DNA of 7,070 nucleotides from an uncultured Lachnospiraceae bacterium (GTDB lineage: Bacteria; Bacillota_A; Clostridia; Lachnospirales; Lachnospiraceae): assembly GCA_946614075.1 (NCBI GenBank), contig CAMOGO010000058.1, forward strand, positions 1-7,070. The letters are read 5' to 3'. Under the pieces are notes generated by a model. It was not told the origin of the DNA. It searched no databases and saw nothing but the letters and a program-made list of their open reading frames with translations. Both the position numbers and the translations under genes were made by a program. Positions within the stretch are counted from its first letter, which is position 1, and every line of letters starts with the position of its first letter. This document shows, piece after piece, positions 1 through 6,007 of the stretch.

Positions 1-35
1 TCTTGTCTGATCTTTTTCTCCTCAGCCTTTGTCAT
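1..35 (-). CDS. 5' end of the next operon gene, probably ribonuclease HII (partial)
   Basis: An ATG lies five bases after the TGA of the upstream signal peptidase gene and opens a frame that stays open to the window edge: 11 complete codons reading MTKAEEKKIRQ. This lysine- and glutamate-rich start resembles the charged N-terminal extension often seen on ribonuclease HII of Clostridia. rnhB is also the gene that follows rbgA (ylqF) in Bacillus and many relatives. Ribonuclease HII removes ribonucleotides from DNA and cuts RNA in RNA-DNA hybrids. No catalytic motif is inside the window, so the identity rests on gene order and is inference. The ribosome binding site is weak (GAGTGAG just upstream), which fits translational coupling to the preceding gene. 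Confidence 0.5.
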   Translation of the reverse strand, partial: MTKAEEKKIRQ

Positions 36-40
36 GTTAC

Positions 41-655
41 TCACTCTACAAACGAAATATCGCTGAAAGGCCAGATTCTCACCCAGGCCTTTCCGATGAT
101 CAGGCTCCGGTCTACGTTCGCGACGGACGGCTTCCGGCTGTCTGTGCTGTTGTTCCGATTGTCCCCGAGGACAAAGTACTCATCCTCGCCGAGGGTGATC
201 GGCTCAGCGGCAAGGCCCGGTCTTAAGATCGGCTCGTAGCCGTAATCCTCCTCCAGGATCTCGCCATTGATATAGATGTCGGATCCGATAATCTGCACCG
301 TCTCTCCCGGAAGTCCGATGATACGCTTAATGTAAAAGGTTCTCCCGGTCTCGTCTCCCTGAAAACGGAATACCACCACATCAAAGCGCTCCGGGTCGTT
401 CAGACGATAGGAAATCTTATCCACGATCAGCTGGTCATGGTCATTCAGCGTGTCGTACATGGAGGTGCCGGAAACCTCGGTTCTCTGCGCGACAAAGGTC
501 ACAAACAGAAAAGCAGCCAGGAAAACCATTCCGAAATACAGGACGTTCTCCAGAAGGCTCCGGAAAAATCCAGGCTTCTTCTCCTCCTCTATAACATCCG
601 CCCGGTTGCGGCTGTCCTCGGTGATCCACTCCTCCTCATCGTAATTCTGGTCCAT
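41..655 (-). CDS. lepB: Signal peptidase I, second paralogue
   Basis: This is a 204-residue type I signal peptidase, which removes signal peptides from exported proteins at the outer face of the cytoplasmic membrane. Residues 1-26 are hydrophilic and strongly acidic, and one membrane helix spans about residues 35-56. The nucleophile box follows (SGTSM, Ser65), then the general-base lysine in YIKRIIGLPGE (Lys110) and the late family box GDNRNNSTDSR (164-174). Both residues of the Ser/Lys dyad are present, so it should be active. The ATG is preceded by GGGAG at nine bases. It lies 53 bases after rbgA and is followed by another gene after only five bases, so it is within an operon. It is a clear but diverged paralogue of the signal peptidase on the other side of rbgA, with a longer acidic N terminus and a different loop before the last box. 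Substrate division between the two cannot be read from sequence. Confidence 0.95.
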   Translation of the reverse strand: MDQNYDEEEWITEDSRNRADVIEEEKKPGFFRSLLENVLYFGMVFLAAFLFVTFVAQRTEVSGTSMYDTLNDHDQLIVDKISYRLNDPERFDVVVFRFQGDETGRTFYIKRIIGLPGETVQIIGSDIYINGEILEEDYGYEPILRPGLAAEPITLGEDEYFVLGDNRNNSTDSRKPSVANVDRSLIIGKAWVRIWPFSDISFVE

Positions 656-708
656 CTCACTCTACTCCCATACTCTCATTAACGCTTATACCGATTGAAC
701 CGGCGCTC

Positions 709-1575
709 TTAGCTCCTTGCCTGTGCAGCGCCGTCATCCGGAAGCTCCAGCGTCATACGTCCCAGGCGTCCGCTCCGGAAGTCGTCTAAAAGCAGCAAAG
801 CCGCCTTTTCCGGATCCGGCTCATTCCCCTTTTTCACGCAGCCGCGCTTCACGGCAATCTGGTCCAAGGTCTCGTATACTGTATCACCGAAAGGTATCTG
901 ATACCTTTGCAAAAAGGCATCGGGGTACGATTCTTGCAAAAATCCGATCAGCTCCGCCGCCAGCTCTGTCTGGTTGATGATGTCATCCTTGACAGACCCG
1001 ATCCAGGCGAGCCTGGTACCTACCATCTCATCCTCAAACTTCGGCCACAGGACTCCCGGCGTATCCAGAAGCTCCAGCTGCTTATCCAGGCGGATCCACT
1101 GATTCCCGCGCGTCACGCCAGGCTTATTTCCCGTCTTGGCGGAAGCCTTTCCCGCCATCGTATTGATGAAGGTGGACTTTCCGGAATTCGGGATTCCGAC
1201 CACCATGGCGCGTACAGGACGGTTTAAGATGCCTCGCTTCCGGTCGCGCTCCACCTTCTCGGCGGTCGCCTTGGCAACGGCATCACGGATGATCTTCTTT
1301 CCCTCGGCGCTTCTGGCATTCATGCCTGCCGCGACGATGCCCTGCTCCGAGAAATACCGGATCCACTGCTTCGTCCGCTCAGGGTCTGCTAAGTCTGTCT
1401 TATTCAGTATTACTATACGGGCTTTCTGACGGCCGAGCTCATTCAGGTCCGGGTTCCGTCCTGACAGAGGGACTCTGGCATCGGTAATCTCGATGATGAG
1501 ATCAACGAGCTTGATGTCCTCCTGCATGGCTCTCATGGCCTTCGTCATATGTCCCGGGTACCATTGAATCTTCAT
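709..1575 (-). CDS. rbgA: Ribosome biogenesis GTPase RbgA (YlqF)
   Basis: This 288-residue circularly permuted GTPase acts late in assembly of the 50S ribosomal subunit; in Bacillus subtilis RbgA is needed for incorporation of late proteins such as L16. The permuted motif order is visible. G4 comes first (NKTD, 58-61), then G1 (GIPNSGKST, 127-135), G2-like GVTR (153-156) and G3 (DTPG, 171-174). The N terminus carries WYPGHM with His9, the residue implicated in GTP hydrolysis in the B. subtilis protein. The C-terminal third is the helical domain that contacts ribosomal RNA. Length is close to the B. subtilis homologue. The ATG follows GGGAG by five bases and lies 16 bases after the first lepB, so the two genes are almost certainly cotranscribed. 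It sits between two signal peptidase genes, which is the odd point of this locus. Confidence 0.97.
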   Translation of the reverse strand: MKIQWYPGHMTKAMRAMQEDIKLVDLIIEITDARVPLSGRNPDLNELGRQKARIVILNKTDLADPERTKQWIRYFSEQGIVAAGMNARSAEGKKIIRDAVAKATAEKVERDRKRGILNRPVRAMVVGIPNSGKSTFINTMAGKASAKTGNKPGVTRGNQWIRLDKQLELLDTPGVLWPKFEDEMVGTRLAWIGSVKDDIINQTELAAELIGFLQESYPDAFLQRYQIPFGDTVYETLDQIAVKRGCVKKGNEPDPEKAALLLLDDFRSGRLGRMTLELPDDGAAQARS

Positions 1576-1591
1576 GTATCTCCCGTTCCGA

Positions 1592-2161
1592 TTAATCCAG
1601 CAGCCCCAGATGTGTGACAGGAGCCACTACTACCCAGACCTTTCCCAGGATCTGGCTTCTTTTCACATTTCCGATGGAGGAGAAACGGCTGTCTTCACTG
1701 TTTTCGCGATTATCCCCGAGGACAAAATACTCATTTTCGCCAAGGGTAATCTCCTGATCGGCGATCCCGCCAAGCGCTGCCACATCAAAGCCATCCGCCA
1801 GGTAAGCCCGCGCGCCATTGATATAAACATGGCTGTCGCGGATCTGGATCGTCTCGCCCGGAAGACCGATGATCCTTTTGATCGTCATGCGGTCCTCGTC
1901 CTCGTTTGTCGTGAGGCGGAAGCAGATTACATCCAGCCTCTCCGGCTCCGTGAAGGTATACAGGGCTGTATTGACGCAGACCTGGTCACCGTTCGTCAGG
2001 GTCGGCTCCATCGAAAGCCCGCTTACCGGGATCCGGTAGAAAAAGACGTACCCTACAAAAACAGCCAGACTCAGCACCACAAAGATATCCACGATCCATC
2101 TGGCCGCCTCACGGATTTTATGATTTTCCTTTGCCGTAGAGTAAAAACGCAGATCGGACAT
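1592..2161 (-). CDS. lepB: Signal peptidase I, first paralogue
   Basis: This 189-residue type I signal peptidase has a short cytoplasmic N terminus and one membrane helix at about residues 22-42, then the extracytoplasmic catalytic domain. The catalytic serine is in SGLSMEPT (Ser50), the lysine in TIKRIIGLPGE (Lys95), and the conserved late box is GDNRENSEDSR (149-159). Length is typical of single-helix Gram-positive SipS-type enzymes. The ATG is preceded by AGGAGAAGG at a good distance. The gene begins 64 bases after rplS, and a strong terminator hairpin ends about 16 bases before its start codon. Its transcription therefore depends on readthrough or on a promoter overlapping that hairpin. 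It is followed at 16 bases by rbgA. The call is secure; which of the two paralogues is the main housekeeping enzyme is unknown. Confidence 0.96.
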   Translation of the reverse strand: MSDLRFYSTAKENHKIREAARWIVDIFVVLSLAVFVGYVFFYRIPVSGLSMEPTLTNGDQVCVNTALYTFTEPERLDVICFRLTTNEDEDRMTIKRIIGLPGETIQIRDSHVYINGARAYLADGFDVAALGGIADQEITLGENEYFVLGDNRENSEDSRFSSIGNVKRSQILGKVWVVVAPVTHLGLLD

Positions 2162-2177
2162 TGCCTACCTTCTCCTG

Positions 2178-2216
2178 AAAAAAGAAGGGGCAATTACGAC
2201 ACTCGTATTGCCCCTT
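2178..2216 (-). terminator. Rho-independent terminator (or attenuator) after rplS
   Basis: Reading the minus strand, AAGGGGCAAT-ACGA pairs with TCGT-(A)-ATTGCCCCTT around a GTG loop. This gives a 14-bp stem with a single bulged A, followed by C and six T. It begins nine bases after the rplS stop codon and is a textbook terminator. Because lepB follows immediately, it probably acts as a partial terminator that lowers expression of lepB-rbgA relative to the ribosomal protein genes. Confidence 0.9.
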
Positions 2217-2221
2217 GTCAA
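2193..2221 (-). promoter_or_regulatory. Candidate promoter for lepB-rbgA inside the terminator
   Basis: On the minus strand a perfect -35 box TTGACA (2221-2216) is followed after 17 bases by CGTAAT (2198-2193), a 4-of-6 match to the -10 box. Initiation here would fall in the descending arm of the terminator hairpin, so the RNA would lack the 5' half of the stem and escape termination. The -10 is mediocre and there is no TG extension, so this is a candidate only. Confidence 0.4.
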
Positions 2222-2225
2222 CGAA

Positions 2226-2570
2226 TTATTTTACCAGTTCCTTAACCTTGGCTTTCTTACCAACGCGAGAGCGGATGTAGTTCAGCTTAGCTCTTCTGAC
2301 TTTACCCATTCTCACAACCTCGATCTTGTCGATAGACGGGGAATTGACCGGCCAGGTTCTCTCAACGCCGACACCGTTGGAATTCTTACGAACGGTGAAG
2401 GTCTCACGAAGTCCGCCATTCTGCTTCTTCAGAACTACGCCCTCGAATACCTGGATTCTCTCACGGTTACCCTCTTTGATCTTTGCGTGTACGCGAACGG
2501 TATCGCCTACACGGAAAGGAGCAACTTCCTTGATCTGCTCAGCCTCAATCATTTTGATAATGTCGTTCAT
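2226..2570 (-). CDS. rplS: 50S ribosomal protein L19
   Basis: This 114-residue protein is a typical full-length bacterial L19, located at the interface between the 30S and 50S subunits, where it helps form an intersubunit bridge. Family features are visible: the N-terminal [16 protein letters not shown] stretch (about 19-34), the [10 protein letters not shown] segment (about 38-47), the [18 protein letters not shown] region (about 61-78) and the basic C-terminal [17 protein letters not shown]. The start is unambiguous: a perfect AGGAGG lies six bases before the ATG. A candidate promoter and an approximately 80-nt leader precede it in the gap after trmD, and a strong terminator follows it. This is consistent with L19 being made in much larger amounts than TrmD and RimM encoded just upstream. 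Confidence 0.98.
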   Translation of the reverse strand: MNDIIKMIEAEQIKEVAPFRVGDTVRVHAKIKEGNRERIQVFEGVVLKKQNGGLRETFTVRKNSNGVGVERTWPVNSPSIDKIEVVRMGKVRRAKLNYIRSRVGKKAKVKELVK

Positions 2571-2651
2571 ATATAACCTCCTGATATTTTGATGTTCTTA
2601 ATACTTAACGCCCTTTTGGCACGTAACAGAGGACCATCTATTCTACACGGT
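2571..2651 (-). promoter_or_regulatory. rplS 5' leader with possible autoregulatory structure
   Basis: The leader starts about seven bases after the candidate -10 box and ends at the rplS ATG. Two small hairpins can be drawn on the minus strand: AATAGA/TCTGTT (2642-2637 with 2630-2625, one G-U pair, loop TGGTCC), and GTGCC/GGCGT-type pairing near 2608-2622. The CCTC at 2632-2629 is complementary to GAGG of the Shine-Dalgarno site (2580-2577), so the leader could mask the ribosome binding site. L19 leader RNAs that bind their own protein are described in Firmicutes. I cannot confirm a match to that consensus by eye. Confidence 0.4.
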
Positions 2652-2656
2652 TCACC

Positions 2657-2685
2657 ATTGTATCATGCGGGAAAATGATTTGCAA
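2657..2685 (-). promoter_or_regulatory. Sigma-A-type promoter for rplS
   Basis: In the 139-base gap after trmD, TTGCAA (2685-2680, 4 of 6) is followed after 17 bases by TACAAT (2662-2657, 5 of 6). The -10 box carries the TGN extension (TGA at 2665-2663). It would give rplS its own transcript, in addition to readthrough from the upstream operon. Confidence 0.7.
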
Positions 2686-2709
2686 GGGGTTTTTTCGGAT
2701 TTCCCGTGC

Positions 2710-3477
2710 CTATTTTCCCTCCATCAGACCACTTACGTCTTCGCCATAGGTCTTTTCGTATTTGTCCAGCATTTTCCGGTCTGCCTTGGTGAGTTCCACC
2801 TTCTCGTACATATCCGGGCGCATCTTTTGGGTCCGTTTTAAGGACTGCACGCGCCGCCAGTCTTCGATATTTTTATGATGACCGGAAAGCAGGACCTCCG
2901 GGACGAACCTGCCCTCAAACTCCTCCGGGCGGGTATACTGCGGATACTCCAGCAGATTTCCCTGATGGGACTCGGACTGTGTCGACTCCTCATTATTCAG
3001 GACGCCGGGCACAAGCCGCGAAATCGTATCGATCATAACCATCGCGGGAAGCTCTCCGCCGGTCAGCACATAATCCCCGATGGATACCGGATCCGTGACG
3101 ATCATCTCGAGGACACGTTCATCGATTCCCTCGTAGTGACCGCACAGGAAAATGAGCTCCTCTTCCTTCGCGAACTCCTCCGCCATCCTCTGGTCAAAGA
3201 CCTTCCCGGCAGGCGTCAGAAAAACCACTCTCGGAGTTTTCTCTCCCTCAGGGACGATCGACCGGTAGGCCCGGTAGACAGGTCCCGGCTGCATCACCAT
3301 GCCGGCCCCGCCGCCGTAGGGATAGTCATCCACCCGATTATGCTTGTTCTCGGCGAAATCCCGGATGTCCACGGCGTTGACCGTAAGGATGCCTTTTTCG
3401 ATCGCTCTTCCGGTGATGCTCGTCTGCAGTCCGTTTAAAATCATTTCCGGAAACAAAGTCAGCACATGAAATTTCAT
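2710..3477 (-). CDS. trmD: tRNA (guanine-N1)-methyltransferase TrmD
   Basis: TrmD transfers a methyl group from S-adenosylmethionine to N1 of G37 next to the anticodon, which prevents +1 frameshifting. The 255-residue protein starts MKFHVLTLFPEM; the longer open frame to 3543 is out-of-context sequence inside rimM. Trefoil-knot SPOUT motifs are present: YGGGAGM (54-60), CGHYEGIDERV (112-122) and IGDYVLTGGELP (133-144). Arg154 is present, and LLEYPQYTRP follows at 175-184. The residue aligned without gaps to the catalytic Asp169 of the Escherichia coli enzyme is Glu169 here (context SESH against EDSF), a conservative change. The ATG overlaps the rimM stop as ATGA, so translation is probably coupled. 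The C-terminal helical domain that grips tRNA is intact. Confidence 0.97.
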   Translation of the reverse strand: MKFHVLTLFPEMILNGLQTSITGRAIEKGILTVNAVDIRDFAENKHNRVDDYPYGGGAGMVMQPGPVYRAYRSIVPEGEKTPRVVFLTPAGKVFDQRMAEEFAKEEELIFLCGHYEGIDERVLEMIVTDPVSIGDYVLTGGELPAMVMIDTISRLVPGVLNNEESTQSESHQGNLLEYPQYTRPEEFEGRFVPEVLLSGHHKNIEDWRRVQSLKRTQKMRPDMYEKVELTKADRKMLDKYEKTYGEDVSGLMEGK

Positions 3478-3986
3478 TCCAACAGCCCATCCATAATGTG
3501 CACCGTCATCGTGTGCGCTTCCAGATCCACCGCCAGGATGCACTGCTTGATCGCCGGGAAAAGGACCGTCTTTTTGGCCCCGTACGGCAGGATCTCATAG
3601 ACATCGTTTGCGCCTGTCTGCAGGACGTCCTGCACCACGCCGAACTTTTCACCCGCGTCCGTCACGACCTCCAGCCCGATGATATCGGAGATGAAATACT
3701 CATCCTCCTTCAGAGGGATCGCCTGGTCTCTCGTGACGTAAAGCTCTGTCCCACGGTATACCGCCGCCTGGTCACAGTCGTCAATCCCCTTGATTTTAAG
3801 AAGTACAAACTGCCTAAAATAACGGACCTGCTCGATCGGCCAGACTACCTGGCCTTTCTTCGTCTGTGCGATGACCTCCTTCAGGTCTGAAAAACGGGAA
3901 GGATCCTCTGTCGTCGGGAAAATCTTCATCTCTCCGTGAACGCCATGTGTCGTCGACACAACGCCCACTCGCAGTAAATCGTCCAT
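3474..3986 (-). CDS. rimM: 16S rRNA processing protein RimM
   Basis: RimM is an assembly factor for the head of the 30S subunit and binds ribosomal protein S19. The 170-residue product has the N-terminal beta-barrel domain with the family motif HGVHGEMKIFP (14-24). A PRC-barrel follows from about residue 95, with DEYFISDIIGLEV, TGANDVYEI (124-132) and LFPAIKQCI (142-150). I start it at the ATG at 3986: GGAG lies six bases upstream, whereas the alternative TTG at 3998 is itself part of that ribosome binding site. Its stop overlaps the trmD start by four bases. A 127-base gap with two hairpins separates it from khpA. In Bacillus subtilis ylqD occupies that place; no such gene is present here. 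Confidence 0.96.
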   Translation of the reverse strand: MDDLLRVGVVSTTHGVHGEMKIFPTTEDPSRFSDLKEVIAQTKKGQVVWPIEQVRYFRQFVLLKIKGIDDCDQAAVYRGTELYVTRDQAIPLKEDEYFISDIIGLEVVTDAGEKFGVVQDVLQTGANDVYEILPYGAKKTVLFPAIKQCILAVDLEAHTMTVHIMDGLLE

Positions 3987-3992
3987 TTTTTT

Positions 3993-3996
3993 CTCC
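3993..3996 (-). promoter_or_regulatory. Ribosome binding site that decides the rimM start
   Basis: GGAG followed by six A residues and then ATG at 3986 is an ideal arrangement. The TTG at 3998 that would add four residues overlaps the GGAG itself, so it cannot be the start served by this site. Confidence 0.85.
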
Positions 3997-4011
3997 AAGC
4001 TTTCGTATTTA

Positions 4012-4067
4012 TTATGAAAGCAAACGCCTTGGCCTAACCATTTGGCATCCTCACTTTGCTTTCATAA
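4012..4067 (-). repeat. Perfect 13-bp inverted repeat (hairpin) upstream of rimM
   Basis: TTATGAAAGCAAA (4012-4024) is the exact reverse complement of TTTGCTTTCATAA (4055-4067), with 30 bases between. In the minus-strand mRNA this forms a 13-bp stem whose 3' arm ends 25 bases before the rimM ATG, close to its ribosome binding site. It is followed by TAAATAC, not a T run, so it is not a standard terminator. A role in mRNA processing or in lowering rimM translation is inference; a small palindromic repeat element is an alternative. Confidence 0.85.
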
Positions 4068-4071
4068 AGAT

Positions 4072-4101
4072 AGGCCGTCTGACATAACGCCAGCACGGCC
4101 T
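4072..4101 (-). repeat. Second hairpin, just after khpA
   Basis: On the minus strand AGGCCGT-(G)-CTG pairs with CAG-ACGGCCT around GCGTTATGT. This is a GC-rich 10-bp stem with one bulge, beginning 12 bases after the khpA stop codon. It is followed by ATCTTTAT, a poor U tract, so it could be a weak attenuator or a 3'-end stabiliser for the rpsP-khpA part of the message. It stands four bases upstream of the 13-bp stem, making a tandem pair. Confidence 0.75.
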
Positions 4102-4113
4102 TAAAAGTTGCTC

Positions 4114-4341
4114 CTATCGGATTTCCAGGGTTACCTTCCTGTCGTCCTTCGAGGATGCTGCCTTCACCACAGACCGGATCGCTTTCGCGATACGTCCCTG
4201 CTTTCCGATTACCTTCCCCATATCGGCGGATGCAACATGAAGCTCGAGGATAATCTCCCGTTCTGTCTCTGTTTCTTCCACAATGACCTCTTCAGGATTG
4301 TCAACCAGGGATTTGGCGATAACTTCGACTAATTCCTTCAT
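4114..4341 (-). CDS. khpA: KH-domain RNA-binding protein KhpA (YlqC)
   Basis: This 75-residue protein is essentially a single type II KH domain. It contains VASADMGKVIGKQGRIAKAI, with the nucleic-acid-gripping GxxG loop as GKQG (46-49), followed by a helix and the closing strand KVTLEI. In Gram-positive bacteria KhpA pairs with KhpB (Jag/EloR), binds a wide set of RNAs and influences cell elongation and division. The length is normal for the family. The ATG is preceded by GGAGG at seven bases and lies 18 bases after rpsP, so the two are clearly cotranscribed, as in many Firmicutes. Two hairpins follow it. Confidence 0.95.
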   Translation of the reverse strand: MKELVEVIAKSLVDNPEEVIVEETETEREIILELHVASADMGKVIGKQGRIAKAIRSVVKAASSKDDRKVTLEIR

Positions 4342-4359
4342 GACGATACCTCCGGCGAA

Positions 4360-4605
4360 TTATTTCTCGATGCCGGCAATCTTCAAGAGCTTGGCAACTG
4401 TCTCGGTAGGCTGAGCGCCATTGTTCAGCCACTTCTTGGCCAGTTCTTCATCAATCTTGATCACACTGGGATCCTTGGTCGGATCATAATAACCGATTTC
4501 CTCGATAAATCTGCCATCTCTCGGGGATCTTGCGTCAGCGACGATTACTCTATAGGAAGGAGCTTTCTTCTGACCCATTCTCTTTAATCTCATTTTCACT
4601 GCCAT
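4360..4605 (-). CDS. rpsP: 30S ribosomal protein S16
   Basis: S16 is a small primary-assembly protein of the 30S subunit body. The 81-residue product begins [20 protein letters not shown] and carries the usual [19 protein letters not shown] stretch (about 25-43) and a C-terminal segment with [11 protein letters not shown]. Length is normal. AGGAGG nine bases before the ATG gives a strong start, as expected for a highly expressed ribosomal protein. It lies 33 bases after ffh and 18 bases before khpA. No separate promoter is evident in the short ffh-rpsP gap, so it probably depends on the ylxM promoter or one inside ffh. Confidence 0.98.
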   Translation of the reverse strand: MAVKMRLKRMGQKKAPSYRVIVADARSPRDGRFIEEIGYYDPTKDPSVIKIDEELAKKWLNNGAQPTETVAKLLKIAGIEK

Positions 4606-4638
4606 GATTTTTTACCTCCTGTAAAATATTTATGTTCC

Positions 4639-5988
4639 TCAGAAGGGAAGCCGGAAACCGCCGCGGCGGCCCTTATTTCCCATCATGGAAGACATCTGCT
4701 TCATCATTTTGCGGCTTTGCTCAAACTGCTTCATCAGACGATTGACGTCTGCTACCGTTACACCCGCACCTGCGGCGATCCGGCGCTTGCGGGACGGGTT
4801 GATCAGGTCGGGATTTGCCCGCTCCTTTTTCGTCATGGACTGGATGATGGCCTTGGTCTGATTCATACCCTTCTCGGCTGCTGCCTCATCCACGCTGACG
4901 TTTTTCAGCTTGGAGCCCATGCCGGGGAGCATGCTCAGCATGTCATTGATCCCGCCCATTTTCTGTACCTGGCCGATCTGGTCGAGGAAATCGTCGAAGT
5001 TGAAATCGGCTTTGCGCATCTTGCGCTCCATTTCCTTCGCCTTGGTCTCATCGATCTGCATCTCGGCTTTTTCGATCAGGGAAAGAACATCTCCCATTCC
5101 CAGGATACGGGAAGCCATACGATCCGGGTAAAAAGGCTCCAGATCCGAAAGCTTCTCGCCCATGCCGATGTACAGGATCGGCACGCCGGTGACAGCTCTT
5201 ACCGAGAGCGCGGCACCGCCTCTCGTATCGCCGTCCATCTTGGTCAGAACCACGCCATCGATGCCGATCTTCTCCTGGAAGGTCCCGGCGGCATTGACCG
5301 CGTCCTGGCCGGTCATGGCATCGAGAACCAGAATGGTGAAATCCACCTTCACCGCCTTCTTGATCTCTGCCAGCTCTGTCATCATGTCCTCATCGATATG
5401 CAGACGTCCTGCCGTATCGAGGATGATGAGATTATGCCCGTTTTTCTGGGCATGCGCCACAGCCGCCTTCGCGATATCGACCGGACTGTGGTTCGTCCCC
5501 ATCGAGAAGACCTCAACCTCCTGCTTCGCACCGTTGATCTGCAGCTGCTCAACGGCTGCCGGACGGTAAATATCGCAGGCAACCAGAAGCGGCTTGTAGC
5601 CCTTGATCTTCCATTTGCCGGCGAGCTTTGCGGTCGTGGTCGTCTTACCTGCGCCCTGAAGACCAGCCATCAGGATGATGGTAATCTCATTACGAGGCTT
5701 TAAAGGGACCTCTGTGATCTCGGAACCCATCAGGTCGACGAGCTCCTGATTGACAATCTTGATGACCATCTGACCGGGTGTCAGGCTAGTCATGACATCC
5801 TGTCCGACGGCCCTCTCCTCGATCTTCTTGATAAACTGCTTGACAACCTTGAAATTGACATCGGCCTCCAAAAGAGCCATCTTGACCTCTTTGCAGGCGG
5901 TCTTGACATCCGCCTCGGTCAGCCGTCCTTTGCCGCGGAGGTTTTTGAAAATATTCTGCAGTTTATCGGATAAGCTTTCAAAAGCCAT
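4639..5988 (-). CDS. ffh: Signal recognition particle GTPase Ffh (SRP54)
   Basis: Ffh binds 4.5S/6S RNA and the signal sequences of nascent membrane proteins, then delivers the ribosome to the receptor FtsY at the membrane. The 449-residue product has an N-domain helical bundle (about 1-88) with the ALLEADVNFKVV motif. The G domain (about 100-295) has G1 GLQGAGKTTT (109-118), DTAGR (191-195) and TKMD (249-252). The methionine-rich M domain (about 300-449) has the RNA-binding SRKRRIAAGAG (399-409) and a Met-rich tail ending GGFRLPF. I start at the ATG at 5988 (MAFESLSDKLQ), matching the family start and placing GGAG seven bases upstream; a GTG two codons earlier is too close to that site. It follows ylxM by 64 bases containing a hairpin. 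Confidence 0.98.
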   Translation of the reverse strand: MAFESLSDKLQNIFKNLRGKGRLTEADVKTACKEVKMALLEADVNFKVVKQFIKKIEERAVGQDVMTSLTPGQMVIKIVNQELVDLMGSEITEVPLKPRNEITIILMAGLQGAGKTTTTAKLAGKWKIKGYKPLLVACDIYRPAAVEQLQINGAKQEVEVFSMGTNHSPVDIAKAAVAHAQKNGHNLIILDTAGRLHIDEDMMTELAEIKKAVKVDFTILVLDAMTGQDAVNAAGTFQEKIGIDGVVLTKMDGDTRGGAALSVRAVTGVPILYIGMGEKLSDLEPFYPDRMASRILGMGDVLSLIEKAEMQIDETKAKEMERKMRKADFNFDDFLDQIGQVQKMGGINDMLSMLPGMGSKLKNVSVDEAAAEKGMNQTKAIIQSMTKKERANPDLINPSRKRRIAAGAGVTVADVNRLMKQFEQSRKMMKQMSSMMGNKGRRGGFRLPF

Positions 5989-5995
5989 TGGCACT

Positions 5996-5999
5996 CTCC
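5996..5999 (-). promoter_or_regulatory. Ribosome binding site that decides the ffh start
   Basis: GGAG lies seven bases before the ATG at 5988. The upstream GTG at 5994 would leave a spacing of one base, so the shorter product beginning MAFES is favoured; that is also the conserved family N terminus. Confidence 0.8.
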
Positions 6000-6007
6000 A
6001 TCCTATA

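Noticed and set aside
656..708. TATAAG as a -10 box for the second lepB
   Set aside because: No acceptable -35 lies 16-18 bases upstream; the gene is most simply cotranscribed with rbgA.
1574..2245. Open frame of 223 residues on the plus strand opposite lepB
   Set aside because: Antisense to an intact signal peptidase gene with catalytic motifs, and running through the terminator; no ribosome binding site or family features.
2668..2706. 7-bp inverted repeat CGGGAAA/TTTCCCG spanning the rplS -35 region
   Set aside because: The loop is 25 bases, there is no U tract on the minus strand, and it covers the -35 but not the -10; too weak to call a terminator or operator.
2875..3438. Open frame of 187 residues on the plus strand opposite trmD
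   Set aside because: Antisense to a conserved full-length trmD; no recognisable motif.
3478..3543. N-terminal extension of trmD by 22 residues
   Set aside because: Gly/His/Ala-rich sequence encoded inside the 3' end of rimM; the TrmD family starts at MKFHVLTLFP, and the ATGA overlap with rimM explains initiation.
4012..4067. 13-bp palindrome as an intrinsic terminator or a transposon-derived element
   Set aside because: No T run follows on either strand, so not a terminator. No target-site duplication or second copy is visible in the window, so a mobile origin is unsupported, though it could be tested genome-wide.
4717..5703. Open frame of 328 residues on the plus strand
   Set aside because: It lies entirely antisense to ffh, whose family match is full length and certain. 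The translation is rich in His, Arg and Leu without domain motifs, as expected of a shadow frame.
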